A DNA stretch of 64,000 nt from Ixodes scapularis (Eukaryota > Arthropoda > Arachnida > Ixodida > Ixodidae), in assembly GCF_016920785.2 (NCBI RefSeq), contig NW_024609836.1, positions 66,133,596 to 66,197,595 of the forward strand, given 5' to 3'. The notes beneath the pieces are model-generated. The model was given only the letters and a program-made list of their open reading frames with translations. It was not told the origin of the DNA and did not search any database. The stretch's first letter is position 1. Every line of letters begins with the position of its first letter. This document shows, one piece after another, positions 32,261-43,189 of this stretch. Both the position numbers and the translations under genes were made by a program.

Positions 32261-32990
32261 ATATTCCGGCGAAGGGTAGACGCAGAAAAAAAATTTATGT
32301 ACGCTGTACGCAACGGTTAACACAGACCACTGTGCGCGTTCTGTGTCGAGTGCTCTCGTGCCAACGCCAGCTGCCATTGATTCAGCAATGGCCAGCGGTT
32401 GTGATCAACCTGGCCGTGTTCCGAAATTTACCCAATCTCACTCTAGAGTAACAGTTTCATACCTTGGTGTTCGAAAACCTTTTTGCGTCTGGCGTTGCTC
32501 AGCTTGAAATGTCACGTGTAATGACCCGCAGGAGTAGCTGGGATCCAGTCAAGTAAGGTTTGGAACACGCCCCCTGTCAGGGGGGGATACCCTCACAGAG
32601 GGCCCTATTCATTTGAGCAGTTAAATATGGGTAATCTGGCCCTGCCCCTGGGCGACAAGAGCAACATGGTGAAATGCTGGCCTGTTACATGGAGGCCCCA
32701 ATTGTATTGCCGGATAATGCATTATCCGACACCTTGACTCAACCTTTACAAACAAGTGTTCTCGAATCTTCTGGTGACAAGGAATCCTAGCAACCTTCAA
32801 AAGGTGCTATGGAACCCACCTTTCCCTTGCGCCCCTTCCACACTCCTTGATACTGCAGCATTCATGCTGCACCAGGCATTTACCGCTTTGCACCATCGTG
32901 CTCACAAAAGTTTCAGTGCTTTGCTCCGCCACGCATGCATCACGCTTCACCGCTATACACCGGTGCGTTGCGGCAGTGTATAGCAGTGAA
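32261..32990. other. Intergenic, weak relic of the 5060-6005 transposon family
   Basis: About 32420-32550 shares GTTCCRAAATK, then RGAGTA.AG.TTTCRTACCTTG and TGTCACGTG.AATGACCCGC .GGAGTA, with 5585-5855 inside the DNA transposon. This suggests an older copy. No gene is supported. Confidence 0.3.
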
Positions 32991-32999
32991 GAAATACTT

Positions 33000-33112
33000 T
33001 GAAAATATTTGAAGTTGCCGAATACTCCTCACCAATTCAAAGTGCGAGTAGAATACGGCGTCATTCGCTTCAATATTCTGAATTTTAGAATATTTGTACA
33101 ACCCTAAATAAT
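33000..33112 (+). repeat. ATTCGAATATT-rich repeat end (hAT-like family), copy 2
   Basis: Second copy of the 31.12-31.25 kb repeat, ending ATATTTGTACAACCC. A possible opposite end of the same family is at 14.07 kb (GGGGTGTATGAATACTTTAA). Confidence 0.5.
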
Positions 33113-34260
33113 GTCGTAAAGTAACGCTCAGGCACCTCTACAAATCCGGAGATCATTGCAAAAAAGTGGGAGATGGGCACTTGATATGCTATCAATGTTA
33201 TCTATATTTCCACTGTCCATATTTTTTTAGATGTTACAACATTTAGGGGTGGGCGCTTAGTGTACAATCGCCGGATGCTGGGTATTTCATGGTATACATA
33301 GCATTTGAGTAGAAATATGCAGTTCCTCACTTTCCCATAAAAAAATGAAATATATATATTTGGGTGCTTGCGGAATTCAAAAGACCAGCCTATGAAACCT
33401 GGTTTGGGAACCCTGGGTGTATAATGTTCACCTGTCTGTAAAAAGCTTCTCAAAGCAATTTTTAAGAAAATAAAACTGAACCATCTAGAATGGCCCAAGC
33501 TGAAAAAGGCTTCCAAATATTCCGTTTGTAGCATTCATAATTAGGCACTGAACTTTTTGCTTGATGCTTTGATTGATTTTGTTTCTTTTTATGGGAAAAA
33601 ATGCACATCAACAATGGAAATCAGTGACATGGTTTGCAAGCCACCCAACCAATGGTGTGTGAGCCCCCCTATGGCTGAAAAAGACGAAGAGAACACAGAC
33701 ACAGCGCTCACTTACGACTGAAAATTTTATTTCTGCATGGTACAGTAAGTAAACATAAAAAGAAGCAGACAGATACCATTTCAAAATGACCAACCAACTA
33801 GCCCAACTACACAATTTGTTGCAGTTCTTCTATGGCCCTGAATTCGTTCCTTACCACGAGAAAAGTGATGATTTTTCAAGCATCTCTGCAGATCCCTTCA
33901 TTTTTAAAGCTATTTGGCACATACCATAAAATCCCGAGGTATGTACTTCCCAATCAGCAACATTCACTTGTATCCCACCACAGCTAACTAGCCGCATTTG
34001 TGTCGAGGCCATCACTGATCCCAACACTACTATTACTAGAAGTAGTCTATCTTTCGGTGTTTAAAAAGTAAAGCAAATTAAGCCAAAAATAGGGGTGGAG
34101 TACCTTTTGAGATCTTAGAGTAGAGTATTATGACACATCAAAATGCAGGCACTGAGATGCTCTTTAGAAATAAACAAACTTTGAAATAACGGATTAGAAA
34201 GGTTCTTGTAGGAAAGCTCTTCATTCTAGCTCATAATGGCTGGGATTGCACATAGGGGAA
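33113..34260. other. Intergenic, no gene seen
   Basis: AT-rich. The 110-aa minus ORF at 33.2-33.5 kb shows no domain or splice context. About 33.66-33.83 kb resembles the terminal repeats at 17.5 and 35.3 kb. Confidence 0.35.
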
Positions 34261-34269
34261 AAGAGACAC

Positions 34270-34500
34270 TAACTGCCGAATTCACAAACCTTTATTCCAA
34301 TTGAGGCACCCCTCCACTTCCTCAAGGAAGGCACGAGGGACGGCACTGGCCAATCGCGAGGACGGCTAAGCAGCCTAGGCCGCCTATTTGTCGTCGCGAC
34401 TGGCCCCCCCCCCCCCCCCCCCCAGCACCGGCCCTCACACCTTCCTTGAGGAAGTGGAGGGGCGCCTCAATTGAAATGAGGTTTGTGAATTCGGCGGTAA
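34270..34500. mobile_element. Foldback MITE, about 230 bp, with central C run
   Basis: The left arm AACTGCCGAATTCACAAACC, then CTCCACTTCCTCAAGGAAGG, mirrors CCTTCCTTGAGGAAGTGGAG, then GGTTTGTGAATTCGGCGGTA A, on the right. A 20-base C run occupies 34404-34423. TAAC at both edges is a possible target duplication. Confidence 0.72.
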
Positions 34501-34630
34501 CTTAGCTACTGCTAGGGTCCGGCAAATTGGAGACATACACCTCCCCACTGGCCACAGGCTCCACATCTTAAACACCTGTGGACTTCGAAAGGTTAGAATG
34601 GGGCACAGCACCCACCAAAGATAGAATTAC

Positions 34631-34759
34631 CATAAAGTTTTGCGAGAGCCTTGCCGAGCGCAAATGCAAGACGCTGGATGCCGCGGACACGGCACACGTG
34701 GTACTGGTCGGTAGCCAGCTTGTCGAGGTTGACCATGTTGCCTCGGTTGAGAAGAGGTA
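34631..34759 (-). other. Exon-like segment, minus strand (129 nt)
   Basis: Bounded by the acceptor CTGATGTTTCAG and the donor CTTTATG followed by GTAATTCT. One frame reads PLLNRGNMVNLDKLATDQYH, VCRVRGIQRLAFALGKALAK then LY, entering and leaving in phase 1. A second frame is also open but less protein-like. This is the cleanest isolated exon candidate on the minus strand, yet I cannot name the protein and see no neighbour that joins in frame. Confidence 0.42.
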
Positions 34760-34799
34760 CTGAAACATCAGCGAATGAATTAATTCATAGCATAAAACA

Positions 34800-35920
34800 A
34801 AGCTGGGTTGTGACCACTCCTTGGAACCACACAGGACACAGATGTCTAACTTGGAAGCAGCCAATGAACATTATAGGTTTAGGTAGGGGTCAGTATTTTA
34901 GATCTAATTGTGCAGCTATATTTTTTCGTGTGTGGGTGTGTACGTGCAGGGAGTGGGGGTTGTTAACTCATTGCAAATGTTTTATGGGGCTGGTTGCTTA
35001 TTATTGGGGTCCACTTTCGTTTAGTCAGGGGAGGATCTAACTGTAAACACAGACATCAAGGTGCAGTACTCGGGCTCGCCTTCTGAGTTAAATTTCTGTT
35101 CTCCTTGGAGACCGGTCCTCGTGTGCCAAGTTCACTGTGATTTTAAGAAGTGATTTGAATAGTTTCTTATCAAAAATGTTTCAGAACTTCCCAATGCATA
35201 GAGGCAGTTTCAAACTCTGTCAGAGTTTAAAACTGCCTTCTATACATAGAAAGGGTAAAAGCACAGGCGAGCTGGTGAAGAACTTCCATCGTAAACCGGA
35301 GACACGGAAAAATAAAAAAACGGACAAAACAACAACAAGTCTCAAACACAGCTTCTAGTTTATTTGAACACCTCCGCTCTTATATATACACAACAACCCT
35401 CCTCTCCAAAGGTCGACACACCTCCTCTCCACTCCATCAACGACATCTCAAACTGAACCAATGACACATGCTACCTCCCTTCCTTTCATACCAACCAAAA
35501 ACTGACCCCTTCTATACATGTTACTTTCACAAATGGTATACTCTTTTTTTAATCTATCTTGTTATATTCCTGACATAATTACCTATTTTTTTGGATTTTC
35601 GAACTTTCAAGGAACTTACTGACCTAAAAACATGCTTTTTTGACCTGTCTACAACTGTATCCATCGCTGAGTGCTTATAAAAGAACAGGTGTAATAGAAT
35701 ACATTTCACTGAAAAAGAAAAAAGATAAATTTTATGGCGTATATTAACTGATAAAAACCAAACATTGGATTTCGAAACAAAAACCAATAAATGTATGCTG
35801 AATTAAAAAAAAAAAAATAATAAAAACCGAAAACGCTGATCTTGTTCAGTGTTTTCGGAGTTAACTTTTTTTGCTCGAATTCGGGGTATTTCTTTTTCGA
35901 TGTTTAATTTTTTCCAAAGA
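34800..35920. other. Intergenic with a terminal-type repeat
   Basis: The segment 35255-35390 is the partner of the repeat at 17.47-17.64 kb. The rest is AT-rich and includes a short inverted pair of GTTTCAAACTCTGTCAGAGT type at about 35.21 kb. No gene is supported. Confidence 0.35.
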
Positions 35921-35927
35921 TTCTGTG

Positions 35928-35971
35928 TTTTTGTGTAAATTGGTTGAAGTCATAACCAATTTACACAAAAA
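35928..35971. repeat. Perfect 18-bp hairpin inside a larger foldback
   Basis: TTTTTGTGTAAATTGGTT is followed by an 8-base loop (GAAGTCAT) and the exact reverse complement. Flanks out to about 35.82 and 36.15 kb (ACCGAAAACGC..., TTCGAATTCG..., ACATCAGCCGATGA) look like eroded outer arms. Confidence 0.7.
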
Positions 35972-36465
35972 AGACCGAATCTGCACAAAAAATTACCACC
36001 CCCCAAAAAAAAACAAGTACCCTCAAATTCGAGAAAAAAAATACTCAGAAAACACAGAACCCAAATTATCGGTAGGTTGTGACTTTCCAGGTTTAACCTA
36101 AAAATACTGAGAAACATCAGCCGATGACGAAAATGCAAAATCGGTTATAACAGAAAAACACCGTTTTTGGGGATGATTTGGCGCTAGGCGATTACTATTT
36201 TGGTTGAAACCCCTAATTCTAGGCATTTGCTGAGCCTGTTTTGCTACCAAGAATTAAGCAAACTGGGGTCTCCAATCAGTGGGATCGCTGACCTTGGAGC
36301 ACAAGGGCCCGAGAGGTGGGTTAGACGGTTACTACCAACAGTCACAACGCCCTTGTTGGTTCATGTCAGAGGACGGCAGATAAAAAAGCAACTTGTCCCA
36401 AACCAATTTTTTTTTTCACCGATCATCGCTGTTTTTAGCGTCTACATCATACAACAAGTCGAAAG

Positions 36466-37546
36466 CAGGGTTGTGCAGTATCGCAATACAAATGTATTGC
36501 AATAGTATTTCAGAAATACATTTAGTGTCTGTAGTTCTGTATTGCAACACTTTTTTTTTCACCACTATCTGTACTTCTGTATCGAAATGCATTTGGGATG
36601 TTTCTCAGTACCGCAATACAATCAAGATGGGATGTATTTCGTTACATTTCTTGAGAAATAACCCCCACCTCTGGATAAAGAAGATGACAACTTTTTTTGT
36701 TTTGCTAGAGAAGGCCAGAGGGCGTTATGAGGGGTATGCTGTGCATTTGCTATCATGCGAACCTAGGTTTGTTCGGAACTATTTGCGTCGGATCTTAGCA
36801 ACCCCCTTCTTTCTTCTGCAAAACTGAAGAATGTTTTCCACCGTGCTTCTGCCACCCCCCCCCCCCCTCCCCAAAAAAAATCTTGACTTTTTTTTTTTTT
36901 TTTTTTTTAAGGGGACGCTGGGGCATTGTTACTATGCTGACCAACGTTCATTCCAATTCCCAGAAATATTTGTCTATGCGACCTCTTTCTATTCTGCGAA
37001 GATAAGAAATGTGCTGTGAGCGGCGCATTTCTTAGTGAAGAAATGTGGTTCCCAGCTGTGAAAGTAATGTTTCTTTGATTTAATATAAACCAACTGTTGA
37101 GCAGCTATTTTTGTTTTTTTTTCCAACATGACGTTGCGTTTGAATGGGCAATGGCTCACAGGTGGGCTATTTGAGAAGCTCCTGCTCCTCAAGTGTAACC
37201 GAGTTTGGCACTTGCATGTCTTTCTTTTGTATCGCTTCAGTGTAAAACAACAGACAAAGCAAGAATGATTTTCATTGTACCTCCTGACTAATTTGTTGCC
37301 TATGATATGACAGTTGGCACCTCAAGCAAATTGGAAAAATGTATTTCAGTATCTGTATTTCTGCCATCTCTAAGAGGTATTCCTGCATTTGTATTTCCAA
37401 ATACATTTTGCTCCTTGTTAAAATGTATTTCCGATGCATATCACAATACATTTTTACAGATATATATAAGTATCACTATTTTAGCTATTTTGATGCATCC
37501 CAGCATTTGTATTCCCAAGTACATTAAGTGCTTTGGCCCAACTCTG
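36466..37546. mobile_element. Probable hAT-type non-autonomous element, 1081 bp
   Basis: Ends CAGGGTTGTGCA and, read inwards, CAGAGTTGGGCC. Flanking 8-mers GTCGAAAG (36458-36465) and GTCAAAAG (37547-37554) match at 7 of 8. Subterminal DNA is full of GTATTGCAATAC / AAATACATTT motifs. There is no transposase; the 144-aa ORF inside has no domain. A related right end ends TCTGCCCAACCTTG at about 40.93 kb. Confidence 0.58.
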
Positions 37547-37554
37547 GTCAAAAG

Positions 37555-39120
37555 ACACCAATGTTTGAAAAATAAATAAACAATGAAAAACATCCGCCGA
37601 TTTTTCTCATAAATAAACACCGGAGGATATACGGCCTAGTTATAGGTTATTTATATTTACTAAGTAATATTCATTTTGGGTGCATTTGTGGTATAAAAGT
37701 ACAATCAAAACTCAATGTAGCTCCCTAATGTTTTCAATTAATCAATAAACTGGAAACTAAAAATAAAGCCTTTTTTTTTGCTTTAGATGAGTGGAGACTG
37801 TTGTGAAGAGGCCACCGAGGCTTTGTTACCTTGCAGACCAGGATCTGATCAGAACATTCTGTCTTTGTACATGAGGACCCTCAGGGTATAATTAATTGAT
37901 TACGCAAAATCTTAACGGCTTATGATAAGCGCAGCTTGCCATGAGTTATCTGCCATTTTGTGGTTTATGACGAGTGCACCTCATCACATACTGTTTTGTT
38001 CCTTTTGCAAGGTTTGCAACAAGGTCAGTGAATAAAAACAGTGTGAATTATGTTTATGATAGAATAATAAATATAAGAAACTGTTTCATATAAGGTCTGC
38101 TTAAAAAATGTAAAGCATTATAAGGTTAATCAACAGGAGATGCTATTTTCTATTTTAAAAGAATAACTAATGTTTTCCATGAAACTTCATCTAGATTCTG
38201 AACATCTAAGGCACTGCAAGCACAAGCTTTACAGGTGTGTTCTGCACTTTCGTGCCATATCGATGGAGGGGAGCAGAGTTTATGCTTTCAAATACTATCA
38301 ATAGATAAGAGAACAGCGATTCCTCCATCGTGACGTCACAAGATCATTACTGAAAAGGCAACCTCACCATATCAGAGCATGGAGACACCTCAAGATAATT
38401 TAGGAGGACCAAAAACTGATGTGGAGATGAAGTTAACATTGACAATTGTGCAAGCTGGTTGACCATAGTAAAAGAAGCAATGCGTAAAGCATGGACAAAG
38501 ATTAGAAGACAAACAAACCACAGAACACCATTTTTATCGGCAACTGTCGAGAGCGTATTTACAGGCGCTAACATAATGCTCCACGGCCCTCCGCCCAAAT
38601 CGACAGGTGCTAACTGATTGGACATCATTTGAAAAGCTCATCCACAAATGCAAGTGAGTGTAGCAATTGTTCTTTTGGTCTGTGTTGCTTGCATACTATA
38701 TGTAAAAAGTAATATATATGGCTGGAGTGATCTTTCTTGGTATCATGAATACCTGGTTGTCAATAACACAGAATATGACATTTAGAATATCTCAAAGTAT
38801 GCATAATGTGATACCAGTAGTGGAGCTAGCTGTAGAATTCTCTGGAAAGAGTAACACCTGCACAAGGCAAGCTTGAAGGTTCTGTCAAACTACATTAGTG
38901 ATGGGTGTTACCTTGTGGAATCGAAAAGTGCAGCTTCGTTTTTGCAAAGCATCAGCAACCTGCGTCAGGACACAGATGGCCGAAAGCAGTGTTTGGTGCT
39001 TCTGTTGGGAGATGGAGCAACGTGCTGCAATTAGAAAAACCCGTGATGGCGAGTCCGACGAGGCTGAAGATAATCTTGCTGTAACACAGCTTTCTTTTAA
39101 TATTGCCACGCACGTCGCTG
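37555..39120. other. Intergenic, no gene seen
   Basis: AT-rich, with only short ORFs. The 93-aa minus ORF at 38.35-38.63 kb lacks recognisable features. Confidence 0.35.
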
Positions 39121-39124
39121 AGCG

Positions 39125-39195
39125 AGTGTGTACGTGGCCAAATGGTTACTGCACTTGATTGTAGCGCAGAAGATTTGGGTTTGATTCCAGGCAGC
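39125..39195 (+). repeat. tRNA-like sequence, probable SINE head
   Basis: Pol III type-2 promoter boxes are present: TGGCCAAATGG (39135-39145, A box) and GGTTTGATTCC (39178-39188, B box), 32 bases apart. A full cloverleaf is not evident. It is likely the 5' end of a tRNA-derived SINE or a tRNA relic. Confidence 0.45.
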
Positions 39196-39849
39196 GGAAT
39201 GTTCTTTTATTTATTCTTTCTACTTGGCGTTCTCGCAAATTCGAGAAATTTCTTTTCTGATCAAGCTACGAATGTTCTACGCACCGAAATGTCTAGGCCG
39301 AATGTTCCAGAGGCCCATGCGACTACAAAAGGGACTCCGCATGGTGAGCGAAGTCAGTCTCTTCCTAGCACTCAATCCTGCTGCTTCGACGCCTGCGACG
39401 CTAGCCTTTCTCTATATTGTTTTGGGCACAAGTTTGCCCCCTTAAACGTTCGGTTTTGTCAGTTATTCGCCGCCTCACCATTTGTTATTTGTGACAATAT
39501 AGCCATGCACGCAGACATGAAAGCCACAACAGAAAAACGCAATTGGGGTCGAGACACCCTGCCATAGACCCGTTGCTCCACAGTGCGGTCTACTTTCCGT
39601 GATGTGCTGTGCCATCTCTCAACATGAGAACGAAACACAACCCTCGACCGATAACTGAAAATCTTGCATATATTCTTCCGATTTTTCGCACAAACAAATC
39701 AGTGCCTTTAACTTTCACATGGTAACATCCACCACTGCAACACACCTGTGACAAAATATGAAGCTCACTGCACCCAGACTATTATTTTTTGCTTCATTTT
39801 ACAGCAAACCCCGCTACTGTGGCAACCTACATTTTGGGATCTGTTTTGT

Positions 39850-40720
39850 TTCATTGACAGACATCTCATCGACAACTTTTAATCAAACGACATATTGACA
39901 TACATTTCGTCGACACTGACATGCCATCGACAATCGTTCCGCTAATTGTACGGTGTTCTGATGTTTTGTTGTGCATGTCACTGGGGCACGCATTAACTTA
40001 CCCGGCCCGCCCGTCTACGTCATTTCGCAGCGACCGTCTGTGACGGCTCACTACAGAAATATTAACATACCTGGCCCACCCACTGATCTCCACTACGGGG
40101 GGCTGAATGGTGCATTGAGCAAACAAGTATGAAGCCACCAGAGGTGAGCGGCTTGTCCCAGAAGTGAGCGCTTGGCAGGCTTTGTAACCCTTCCGAGTGC
40201 TGGTTCGAAAAGCATCGAGGGCGCTGGATTTTCGCTTGTTCCCTCAAGAGAGCCTGCTTGTTGTGCATTAAGAGCGGATGCAGACCCGAGAAGCATCATG
40301 GGAAGCCATTCAATGTAAACATTTTGAGATTCTAGTTGATAAAGTTGTGAATATGTCTCAAGTTCAAATGCCTCATTCTCGGAATTTAATCCAGAACGGG
40401 AGTATTAAAACCCAATCAAAGACACAAAAAAGCATGGTCCAAAATATCGACTGAATGCACTAGGAAGACCAGCGCACGCCCGACTTTCGGGACAAGAATC
40501 AAACTTCCGGTGGCTTCACTTGCGCCAGGCTCGGACAGCAGCTAAGCGCCATCCAGCCCCCTATAGTAGAGATCAGTGGGGCCACCCACTCAAGCTGCTT
40601 AGCGGCAACATTCTGCGGGGAGTCACTACAGAAAAAAAGCTTATCTGAGCTGTCGATGTAACAAACTGTCGATGAAATGAACTGTCAATGAAACGTCGTT
40701 CAATGAACTGACTGCCCCCC
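39850..40720 (+). repeat. Dispersed repeat, copy 2, interrupted by a foldback
   Basis: Partner of 12.13-12.5 kb. The left end has reiterated CATCGACA motifs and the right end CTGTCGATG / ATGAAA motifs, so the ends are roughly inverted. The match to copy 1 is broken at about 40.07-40.59 kb by the foldback. Confidence 0.6.
40078..40588. mobile_element. Foldback insertion inside the dispersed repeat
   Basis: CCCACTGATCTCCACTACGG then GGGGCTGAATGG mirrors CCATCCAGCCCCCTATAGTA then GAGATCAGTGGG. It is absent from the copy at 12 kb, so it inserted later. The flanks GGCCCACCCACT / GGGCCACCCACT may include a target duplication that overlaps the arms. Confidence 0.6.
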
Positions 40721-40734
40721 ATATTTCAGTATCA

Positions 40735-40935
40735 GGATTTCTCCTTCAAATAAAACGTATTTAAAGATACCTTGTCACCTATTTTTTTGGTCACACATAT
40801 TTGAGTTGTTTTGCAATGCTCTTTTTATAAATGTATTTTAGTATCAGACTCAGTACTTTAGCTGTCACTGCTGTGTATTCCAGTATTCGTCATTTCAAAT
40901 GCTTTTTAGGTTATATCTGCCCAACCTTGTTACTC
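40735..40935. repeat. Right-end fragment of the 36.5-kb hAT-like family
   Basis: TTTCAGTATCAGGATTTCT..., TGTATTTTAGTATCAGACTC and the terminal TCTGCCCAACCTTG follow the pattern of 37.33-37.55 kb. The left end is missing. Confidence 0.45.
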
Positions 40936-41066
40936 AATGAACAGCATTCCAGAGGCATCATGAGCCTGGCTACCAATAACACGGAAGATAGCATCTCGTC
41001 ACAAGGGGCATGTCACATGTAACTCAAAAGGTCAGTGCACCAGGGGTGAAAGTTCCATGTACTTAC

Positions 41067-41230
41067 GTCGACATTCACGATGGTAACGCCGAGGGCAACA
41101 CCTTCCGTACTAGTAGGCGGTTCAGGGACAGCCTCTCATCCTCCCTGGCCTGCCCGAAAGGCCCACCTCGTGGCACCAGCTTGAATACGAGCACGTGGCT
41201 CGTCAGGCCTTTCAGGGTGGACATAAGCTC
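41067..41230 (-). pseudogene. Exon-like segment with one frameshift (164 nt)
   Basis: The acceptor is CCTTTCCACTTTTCAG and the donor GTCGAC followed by GTAAGTAC. The main frame reads ELMSTLKGLTSHVLVFKLVP, RGGPFGQAREDERLSLNRLL then VRKVLPSALPS and a stop. The last 33 nt make more sense one base over (VALGVTIVNVD), which would stay open to the donor. Either a one-base indel or a pseudogene explains this. No family was recognised. It lies 3' on the minus strand to the GC-rich block at 41.65-41.91 kb, which could be its first exon. Confidence 0.38.
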
Positions 41231-41647
41231 CTGAAAAGTGGAAAGGACATTGACTTATGCATAGGACAAAGCAAAACTACCGTAAAATTCCGTAAGGATG
41301 CCCACCCAAAATGAAGAGATAAATTGGGAAAAACATGGGGTGAGCTATCCTTGGGAATACGACAGCAAAATTTATTAAAAAAAACGCGATAAGCCACTGG
41401 GCTATCCGCTACAAACCACATAAAACGGGAACTGATACCGCGGATCGCGGACACGGCACATTTGCATTTATGATGCGATAAACACACAAGACTTTGCTAA
41501 GACATCCAGTGTCACGGTAAAAGGGGTTGAGGACGCAGCAGATTCGCTTTGCCGTGTTTTCACGATTTTAATGCGCAGGCTGATTTAGCTTTCAGATATT
41601 GGCCGGTTCTACCGCGCAGGTAAAATAATGAAGATTGAACACATACC

Positions 41648-41906
41648 TTATAGAACGGGTTTTATGAAACGAACGCCAACAAAGTTGTCACAGTGCGACG
41701 ATGTTTCTTCGCTGTCCACAGAGGTGATCGCTTGCGCATGTACGTGCGAGTGCGCGTCGTCGGCTTTGGGAGGGTCGTTTTCCAAGCACCACTTCGCGAG
41801 CTCGTCGGGTCGCTGGGATTGCGAGGCCACGCAGTGCTGCTCCGTCCGTTATCTTTTCCCGCCAGCGGGACTTTGGTTTAAATAAGCCTCCAAGTGGATT
41901 TGCCAT
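41648..41906 (-). promoter_or_regulatory. GC-rich first-exon candidate
   Basis: CpG-rich, with two overlapping minus frames. One starts at ATG 41906 (MANPLGGLFKPKSRWREKIT). The other is open as LAKWCLENDPPKADD...FVGVRFIKPVL and ends in a stop just before TATAAG followed by GTATGTG, a donor-like site. The block sits downstream of the inverted copy of the 10.9-kb repeat, like the zinc-finger exon there. Which frame, if any, is used cannot be decided. Confidence 0.25.
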
Positions 41907-41924
41907 GATTCCCGTTGAAACAGT

Positions 41925-42290
41925 TCAAACCTGTGGTTCAAACAGTTCAAACAAGCCGCCCCAGCAACCTGAGAACCGTCGAAAACAGCGAGGCCAGTGT
42001 GGCGCCAGTGGGCAAGTCATTCGTGAAGCTATCATGATATAGGATGGTCGAGAAATAAACCAGTTAGCTGGGTTTGAGACGTCCCTTTTTGTGTCCGATC
42101 TTTCTACTAAAATGTTTCCAATTTCTTCGACCACAGTCTCAGGTGTTATATGACATAATTATCATCATCATCACCACCACCCGAACGGATTCCCTACGGG
42201 CGGTTTTCCCTACGCTGGCGTTGTCCCCAGATCTAGGCACGGGCAGATGTCTGGATAGTCTGGATAGGCGCTCGCGTGCGAAACATAGGC
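41925..42290 (-). repeat. Dispersed repeat, copy 2 (of 10911-11095)
   Basis: Reverse-complement copy sharing CAGATCTAGGCACGGGCAGA-type, GGAATCCGTTCGGGTGG and GGTTCTCAG blocks. About 110 bp between the GATGATGAT run and the GCTTCACGA block are extra here and begin and end in ATATCATGA / TATGTCATA-like sequence, consistent with a small insertion. Confidence 0.65.
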
Positions 42291-42529
42291 TGTTGATTCG
42301 ATGAGATTGTTTTCGTATCTTCAAAACGTTTCAAATAAAAGGATAAGCAAACCGCATTATAAAACTTATAAAAGAAACAGCAATAACAAATTATTGCAGA
42401 CGTCATTATTGCCATAATATTATGAATAAGTCGTGAACACGTAGCAAAATATTAAATATGAAACTAAGTGTACAACGGCTCGAAACGAATTCAGCAGACA
42501 TGTATTCTTCCAGAAAACGCACTGGGACA

Positions 42530-42880
42530 ACCTTGCGACTTTAGCCGAGTGTGCTAACGCGCTATCTTGCAGAGCGTGCGGACGTTGGTTCGAATCCCGG
42601 AAGCACTCTTTTCTTATGTTTTTGTTTTTTGTATTAGTTTTTATTATTTTAAATATTTTTTTACCTTTTGTATTAGTTTTTATTACTTTAAATATTTTTT
42701 TTCTCGCCAACTTGTGTTAGTTTTTATTATTTCTAATATTTTTTTCTCGCCATTTTGCATTAGTTTTTCTTATTTAAAATATTTTTTCTCACCTTCTTGT
42801 ATTAGCTTTTATATTTTTAAATATATTTTTCTCACCTTTCTGTATTAGATTTTATTATTTTAAATATTTTCTATGTTTTT
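42530..42880 (+). repeat. tRNA-like SINE with six ~42-bp tail repeats
   Basis: An A box (TAGCCGAGTGTG, 42542) and a perfect B box (GGTTCGAATCC, 42587-42597) define a tRNA-like head. Behind it TGTATTAGTTTTTATTATTT then TAAATATTTTTT repeats six times, starting at 42630, 42669, 42713, 42756, 42798 and 42841 (periods 39-44 bp). The ORF across the tail (Phe, Tyr, Ile-rich) is an artefact. Confidence 0.72.
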
Positions 42881-43189
42881 GCAGTCGTCGGCACCGTTCT
42901 TAATGGGTAATAATCACGGAGAAGGTGAAAACAAAAAGTGCGAGCCTAAGTTTGAATCGTTGCAAAGCACAAACCGTGGCCCTCTTGTTTTGCCGGGATA
43001 ATTCATAACCGTAGGCAAACAGTACAAGTCCTTTCAAAGACGAAAGAAATGTAATAATAATGAGCATATTGCGAGCAAAATGGGAAAATGTGTAAGTGGT
43101 AAAACTGCCACAGTAATGCAGCTGAAGTTTGTCTGAAAGCGGCCACCTTCACCCACTGTCGAATCATAAATACTGTCGTTTTAAGGCAG

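Noticed and set aside
36393..36827. 144-aa plus ORF
   Set aside because: Spans the left end of a hAT-like element and contains its repeated GTATTGCAATAC motifs; no domain.
42567..42848. 93-aa Phe/Tyr/Ile-rich ORF
   Set aside because: It is the translation of the SINE's AT-rich 42-bp tail repeats.
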